NCBI GenBank assembly: GCA_017480485.1
Contig: JAFVAN010000013.1
Span: 26,406-90,405, forward strand
Direction: 5' to 3'
Source of the DNA: Ruminococcus sp.
GTDB taxonomy: Bacteria > Bacillota_A > Clostridia > Oscillospirales > Ruminococcaceae
DNA length: 64,000 nucleotides
The notes below the pieces were generated by a model. That model did not search any database and was not told where the DNA came from. It saw only the letters and a program-made list of their open reading frames with translations. Each line of letters starts with the position of its first letter. The stretch's first letter is position 1. The position numbers and the translations under genes are program-made. Shown piece by piece: positions 60,375 to 64,000 of this stretch.

Positions 60375-61643
60375 CTAGCTAAGCCAGATCACGCCCTGCA
60401 TTGCCCAGGCGGTCTCGGTGTTGTAGATGTTGTCTATCAGCTGCTGGGCGGTCCAGAGGGTCTCGTAGCCGCCATAGGGGTTAACGATGATGTAGTTACC
60501 CTGGTCGTTGCGGCCGCGGCAGATCACAAAATGGTCAACGCCGTCGTAGTCGGTGGTGCTGGTTACGCGCTTGCCCATAACGGTGCTAAGGCTCTTCATC
60601 CGCTGGCCAACCACAAGCAGATGGCCCTGAGAGAGCAGCTTGTTGATGCTTGTGATCGTCGGCTGGCGGTCGATGCTGGCGCTGAGGCCGTAGCAGCCCA
60701 CAAGGGCCTGCAGCTGCGTAAGGGTGGAGCCGTAGAGATTGCTTAGAGTCGCGGCGCTGTTGCTGGCGGCCAGGCTCTGGGCGATGGTGTAGTTGTCGCC
60801 ATTTGTGGTGTAGAGGAAAAGGCCGTTTGAATACTGGGTGGTGAGGACGCCCTTCTTTGAAACGTTAAGCCCCGCCTCGGACCTGAGCAGCATTGCAACG
60901 CAGGTGCCGCCGCAGCCCTTCTTTGCGGGGAACTCGCCGGAGAGCTGGTCCATTATGACACAGCTGTTGTCGTAGGGGACAGCCTTGGTCTTAACGGTAA
61001 TGGTCTTAAGGTCGGTGCCCCTTGAGTTCCCTACCCAGCCTCTTACGGAGAAGGTGTAGGAGGTGTTCTCCTTGATGGTCATGGTGTTCTGTGTGCCCGC
61101 CACGGACTGTATCTTGCTGCCGCCCGTGCCGTTGTAGAGGTTGTAGCCGGTCATGCCCTCCTCGGCGTTCCAGGCGAGAGTAACGGAGGTGGTAGTGGAT
61201 GAGGCCACATGAAGGTTGTTAAGGGGCGCCAGCGGCGTTGTAAAGGTCACGGATCGCAAAGTGGTGTAGATCTTGCTGCCGTTCCAGCCCTTAACGCTGT
61301 AGGTGTAGGTGGTGCCGGGCTTCAGGTCCGTCAGGGTATAGGTGTTTTTATCGGTGGCCTGGACCTTGGCAATGGCCGTGCCGCCGGTGCCCTTGTATAT
61401 ATTGTAGTTCTTCATCTCGGGGGTGGTGGTCTTTGTCCAGGTGAGCACCGCCGAGTTATAGGTGATGTTCTTGAAGCTTACGCCCTTGAGTGCTGTGGCG
61501 GCTCCTGCCGATGGGTCGGCTGCGGCACTGGCAGTCAGAGTCGCGGCGGGTGTGCCTGCGGTCCTGCCCCGGGGCTCTGCGGGTCCCAGAAGCATTGCCA
61601 CTGCTGCGGCCACGGAAACTGCGGTTCTGAAAAGCTTGTTCAC
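60375..61643 (-). CDS. secreted C39-like cysteine peptidase with two FN3 domains
   Basis: The 422-residue protein has a signal peptide (NKLFRTAVSVAAAVAMLLGP), two fibronectin type III domains (residues about 50-135 and 140-225; SVKGWNGSKIYTTLRSVTFT and FSVRGWVGNSRGTDLKTITV) and a papain-like C39_2 domain with the Cys in KKGCGGTCVAMLLRSEAG and His in DGVDHFVICRGR, and Asn/Gly in IIVNPYGGYET. The GTG start at 61643 follows AAAGGAGAAATACC. Exported enzymes of this type process peptides or, in Ruminococcus, sit on the cell surface. Substrate unknown. Confidence 0.85.
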   Translation of the reverse strand: MNKLFRTAVSVAAAVAMLLGPAEPRGRTAGTPAATLTASAAADPSAGAATALKGVSFKNITYNSAVLTWTKTTTPEMKNYNIYKGTGGTAIAKVQATDKNTYTLTDLKPGTTYTYSVKGWNGSKIYTTLRSVTFTTPLAPLNNLHVASSTTTSVTLAWNAEEGMTGYNLYNGTGGSKIQSVAGTQNTMTIKENTSYTFSVRGWVGNSRGTDLKTITVKTKAVPYDNSCVIMDQLSGEFPAKKGCGGTCVAMLLRSEAGLNVSKKGVLTTQYSNGLFLYTTNGDNYTIAQSLAASNSAATLSNLYGSTLTQLQALVGCYGLSASIDRQPTITSINKLLSQGHLLVVGQRMKSLSTVMGKRVTSTTDYDGVDHFVICRGRNDQGNYIIVNPYGGYETLWTAQQLIDNIYNTETAWAMQGVIWLS

Positions 61644-61945
61644 GGTATTTCTCCTTTGCCGGGTATGCGCTTTTTGCGGTGGCGCGGTCATGAAAAAACG
61701 GTCAGAAAAGTTGCTGAGTTATTACATTATACTACAATTTGGAAACATATTCAATAGTTTTGAGTGAATTTGTAGAAATGTTCACATAAATTTAATATCT
61801 TTCGGCTTCGGGAGGTATATAATTAATTATAGTAACAGTTCAAAAACCTATCCAAGCGAGGGCATCCCAGAAGCAGGATCGCTTTTCGGACAATTTCTTG
61901 CTTCTTGCTTCTGAATATCTTGCTTCTATAGGAGGAGGCGGTCAA

Positions 61946-62341
61946 ATGTCAGAAAAGCGCTATGAGCCTCACCGCGGGCACCGTGCGCGGATGAGGAAGC
62001 GGCTAAAGGCAGACCCGAGGCTAAAGGGCTTTGCGGACCACGAGCTGCTGGAGGTCATGCTCTACGGCAGCTACAGACGGGAGAACACCAACGTCAAGGC
62101 ACATATGCTGCTGGACCATTTCGGCTCACTGAAAAATGTGCTGTCCGCCTCGCCCAAGGAGCTGGTGGAGACGGGGATAATCGGTGAAAAGTCGGCGCTG
62201 CTGCTGGCAGAGCTCGGCAGCATCAGGTTTTCGCACCTAAAGCATCTGCGAAAGAGGTTTGAAGAGCTTCAGCCCGAGCCCATCGAGTTCGTCTTCTCTG
62301 AAAACGACGACGTCCCCGAGATCGAGGAGCCATCCGAATAA
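61946..62341 (+). CDS. RadC-like N-terminal protein without the JAB domain
   Basis: The 131-residue protein resembles the N-terminal helix-hairpin-helix part of RadC (UPF0758): GHRARMRKRLKADPRLKGFA, DHELLEVMLYGSYRRENTN, LLDHFGSLKNVLSASPKELV and GIIGEKSALLLAELG. Where RadC proteins continue with the metal-dependent MPN/JAB domain, this one stops after an acidic tail. GGAGGAGGCGGTCAA precedes the ATG at 61946. A DNA-binding role is plausible, but not the deubiquitinase-like activity. A terminator follows. Confidence 0.8.
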   Translation: MSEKRYEPHRGHRARMRKRLKADPRLKGFADHELLEVMLYGSYRRENTNVKAHMLLDHFGSLKNVLSASPKELVETGIIGEKSALLLAELGSIRFSHLKHLRKRFEELQPEPIEFVFSENDDVPEIEEPSE

Positions 62342-62355
62342 GACACGAAAAGTGC

Positions 62356-62398
62356 AAAAAACGGTACCTTGCCCCAAATGGGTAAGGTACCGTTTTTT
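62356..62398. terminator. bidirectional terminator between the RadC-like gene and citrate synthase
   Basis: AAAACGGTACCTT and AAGGTACCGTTTT are perfect complements around a GCCCCAAATGGG loop with its own short stem. It serves two convergent genes. Confidence 0.9.
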
Positions 62399-62413
62399 AC
62401 GATATAAATATAC

Positions 62414-63784
62414 TTATTTTCTGTCGCCTATCGGGATGTACTCCTTGTTGCCGCGGATGGCCTTGTAGGCGGGGCGGATTATGCGCTTGCCCGTAACGAG
62501 CTCCTCGAAGCGGTGGGCGCTCCAGCCTGCCATTCTGGACACCGCGAACAGCGGCGTGAAGAGGTCGCTGGGGATGCCCAGCATCCTGTAGACCAGGCCC
62601 GAATACATATCGACGTTGGCGCACATCACCTTGTCGTCCTTCTTGATCTCCTTGAAGAGCTGGGGGGTGAGCCTTTCGATGGATTCCAGCAGGCGGAACT
62701 CCTTCTCAAACTCGGTGCCCTTGGCCAGCTTCTTGGCGTTGGCCTTTAGTATCACGGCGCGGGGGTCCGAGAGGGTGTATACTGCGTGGCCCATACCGTA
62801 GATCAGGCCGCTGTGGTCGCCCTCTTCCTTTCGGAGTATGCGCTTGAGGAACTCTGCGACCTCGTCCTCGTCGTCCCAGTTTTTGACGCCGCGCTTGACG
62901 CACTCCTGCATCTGGGAGACCTTGGCGTTGGCGCCGCCGTGCCTTGGGCCCTTGAGGGAGCCGATGGCCGCCGAATAAGCGGAGTAGGGGTCGGTGCCTG
63001 AGGAGGTCAGCACCCTACAGGCAAAGGTGGAGTTGTTACCGCCGCCGTGCTCTGCGTGCAGCACCAGCATCAGGTCCAGCAGCTTTGCCTCCTCGTCGGT
63101 GAACTCTCTGTTAGGGCGCAGGGCCGAAAGAATCATCTCTGCGGTGGAATGGGAGGGTATCAGCGGGTGCATTATAAGGCTCTCGTTGTCGTATACTCTC
63201 TTCTTCACCTGATAGCTGGAGACCATTATATTCGGCAGGCGGGAGATTATGGAGATGGCGGTAGCCATTTCCTTGGCGGGGGCCCTGTCCTCGGGGTCCT
63301 CGTCGTAGGAATAGAGCGCCAGCACAGAGCGGGCGATGCCGTTCATGATATTCTTTGAGGGGGCCTTGAGTATCATATCCTCGAAGAAGCTGGGGGGCAG
63401 CTCACGGTTCTCGGCCATTATCTCGGAGAAGGCCTCGAGCTCGGTCTTTGTAGGCAACTCGCCCAGCAGCAGCAGGTAGACGGTCTCCTCATAGGCGAAG
63501 CGGTTCTCCTTGACTGCGTTGCTGACGATATCGTTGATATTATAGCCGCGATAGATGAGCTGGCCCTCTATCGGGGCCTTTTCGCCCTCGTTGATAACGT
63601 AGCCGTGTACGTTACATATATTAGTAAGGCCCGCAATGACGCCTGTACCGTCGGAATTTCGCAGTCCGCGCTTAACGACATATTTATCGTACAGCTTTGG
63701 GTCGATGGAATTATTCTCGACGAACTGCTTATATAGGATATCTCTTGCGGCATGATTAGCCATAACACTCATCTCGCTTTTCAT
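62414..63784 (-). CDS. citrate synthase
   Basis: The 456-residue enzyme contains the active-site motifs of citrate synthase: HPLIPSHSTAEMI, HAEHGGGNNSTFACRVLTSSG, LKGPRHGGANAK (His), GMGHAVYTLSDPRA and the C-terminal SAHRFEELV. It condenses acetyl-CoA with oxaloacetate. It is longer at the N-terminus than minimal types and similar to Clostridium-type enzymes with large subunits. Starts at 63784, 63772 or 63763 are possible; none has a strong ribosome-binding site. Confidence 0.93.
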   Translation of the reverse strand: MKSEMSVMANHAARDILYKQFVENNSIDPKLYDKYVVKRGLRNSDGTGVIAGLTNICNVHGYVINEGEKAPIEGQLIYRGYNINDIVSNAVKENRFAYEETVYLLLLGELPTKTELEAFSEIMAENRELPPSFFEDMILKAPSKNIMNGIARSVLALYSYDEDPEDRAPAKEMATAISIISRLPNIMVSSYQVKKRVYDNESLIMHPLIPSHSTAEMILSALRPNREFTDEEAKLLDLMLVLHAEHGGGNNSTFACRVLTSSGTDPYSAYSAAIGSLKGPRHGGANAKVSQMQECVKRGVKNWDDEDEVAEFLKRILRKEEGDHSGLIYGMGHAVYTLSDPRAVILKANAKKLAKGTEFEKEFRLLESIERLTPQLFKEIKKDDKVMCANVDMYSGLVYRMLGIPSDLFTPLFAVSRMAGWSAHRFEELVTGKRIIRPAYKAIRGNKEYIPIGDRK

Positions 63785-63801
63785 TTTTAATGTAGACTTT
63801 T

Positions 63802-63830
63802 ATTTTACCACAAACAGCATTTTCTGTCAA
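63802..63830 (-). promoter_or_regulatory. citrate synthase promoter
   Basis: On the minus strand TTGACA (63830-63825), a 17-bp spacer and TAAAAT (63807-63802). The start point would fall only about ten bases before the first ATG, which favours one of the internal ATGs as the true start. Confidence 0.8.
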
Positions 63831-63923
63831 GCCCTCGGGGAACGAACGAGCAACCAGCATTGTACACTTGTCAATGATCTTGGACACTAACCCTCAAAAA
63901 ATAAATTGTTAAGCAAATATAGC

Positions 63924-63972
63924 CAGCTTCACCTCTCGGAGGAGCCGTAGGCGACGGAGAGAGGTGAAGCTG
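63924..63972. repeat. palindromic intergenic element
   Basis: CAGCTTCACCTCTC (63924-63937) and GAGAGGTGAAGCTG (63959-63972) are perfect 14-bp inverted copies with 21 bases between. It is not followed by a T run. Probably a small palindromic repeat element. Confidence 0.7.
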
Positions 63973-64000
63973 CGGCGGCTCACCACATTACCGACAAGTA

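Noticed and set aside
1..64000. tRNA, rRNA or tmRNA genes
   Set aside because: No T-loop consensus GGTTCGA with a fitting acceptor stem and no rRNA-like sequence was seen on either strand by eye; a covariance scan would be decisive.

Overview
The window reads as a chromosomal segment of a low-branching, gut-type Firmicute, most likely a Ruminococcus-like member of the Oscillospiraceae/Ruminococcaceae. The reasons are an endospore regulon pair (spoIVB next to spo0A), a perfect CIRCE element, Thr-rich surface linkers, a sortase-type NPHTG tail, and Tn1549-type conjugative element genes. No tRNA, rRNA or CRISPR array was seen. Three blocks with different base composition are visible: an AT-rich polysaccharide locus (1-8.2 kb), a mobile/accessory block of intermediate composition (8.3-36.2 kb), and a GC-rich core block (36.3-64 kb).

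Block 1 (minus strand, 1-8221) is a Wzx/Wzy-type capsule or exopolysaccharide operon. It is driven by a textbook TTGACA-17-TATAAT promoter at 8193-8221. The order is a small unknown protein, a PglD-like acetyltransferase, an initiating undecaprenyl-phosphate sugar transferase, an NAD-dependent epimerase/reductase, two GT4 glycosyltransferases, a Wzy-like polymerase, another glycosyltransferase, and a Wzx flippase cut by the window edge.

Block 2 starts with two paralogous tyrosine recombinases facing each other (8320-9405 and 10168-11250) around a SLOG-fold gene (9543-10007). The second recombinase lies inside a 1.29-kb segment bounded by a perfect 19-bp inverted repeat (10069-10087 / 11338-11356). 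The segment carries an outward consensus promoter near its right end, which at present fires into a terminator, and near its left end a hairpin whose loop is complementary to the ribosome-binding site of the SLOG gene. Inversion would put the promoter in front of the SLOG gene and remove the complementary sequence. I regard this predicted self-contained genetic switch as the most interesting object in the window. From 11.4 to 34.5 kb lies a long minus-strand Tn1549-like conjugative-element operon. It includes an amidoligase/cyclotransferase pair, RHH proteins, an orphan C5 methylase split by a small ORF-less group II intron, an antirepressor, an orphan adenine methylase, YodL/DUF3846 and DUF3849 proteins, SpoVG, a 1640-residue NlpC/P60-CnaB surface protein, a VirB2-like DUF3852 protein, a primase-like DUF3991 protein and VirD4. 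The element looks immobilised: there is no VirB4 or VirB6, the relaxase is reduced to its C-terminus, DUF3991 and VirD4 are fused by deletion, and a serine recombinase on its right flank has lost its catalytic N-terminus.

Block 3 is core genome: a CPA2 antiporter, an ABC ATPase, phosphoglucomutase, an ACT protein / phenylacetate-CoA ligase / indolepyruvate:ferredoxin oxidoreductase / NAD synthetase cluster (aryl-acid metabolism), ruvC-ruvA-(membrane glycosyltransferase)-ruvB, spoIVB, spo0A, HrcA-type hsp20, a secreted C39-like peptidase with FN3 domains, a RadC-like N-terminal protein and citrate synthase. At least two families of short intergenic repeats are scattered between these genes.
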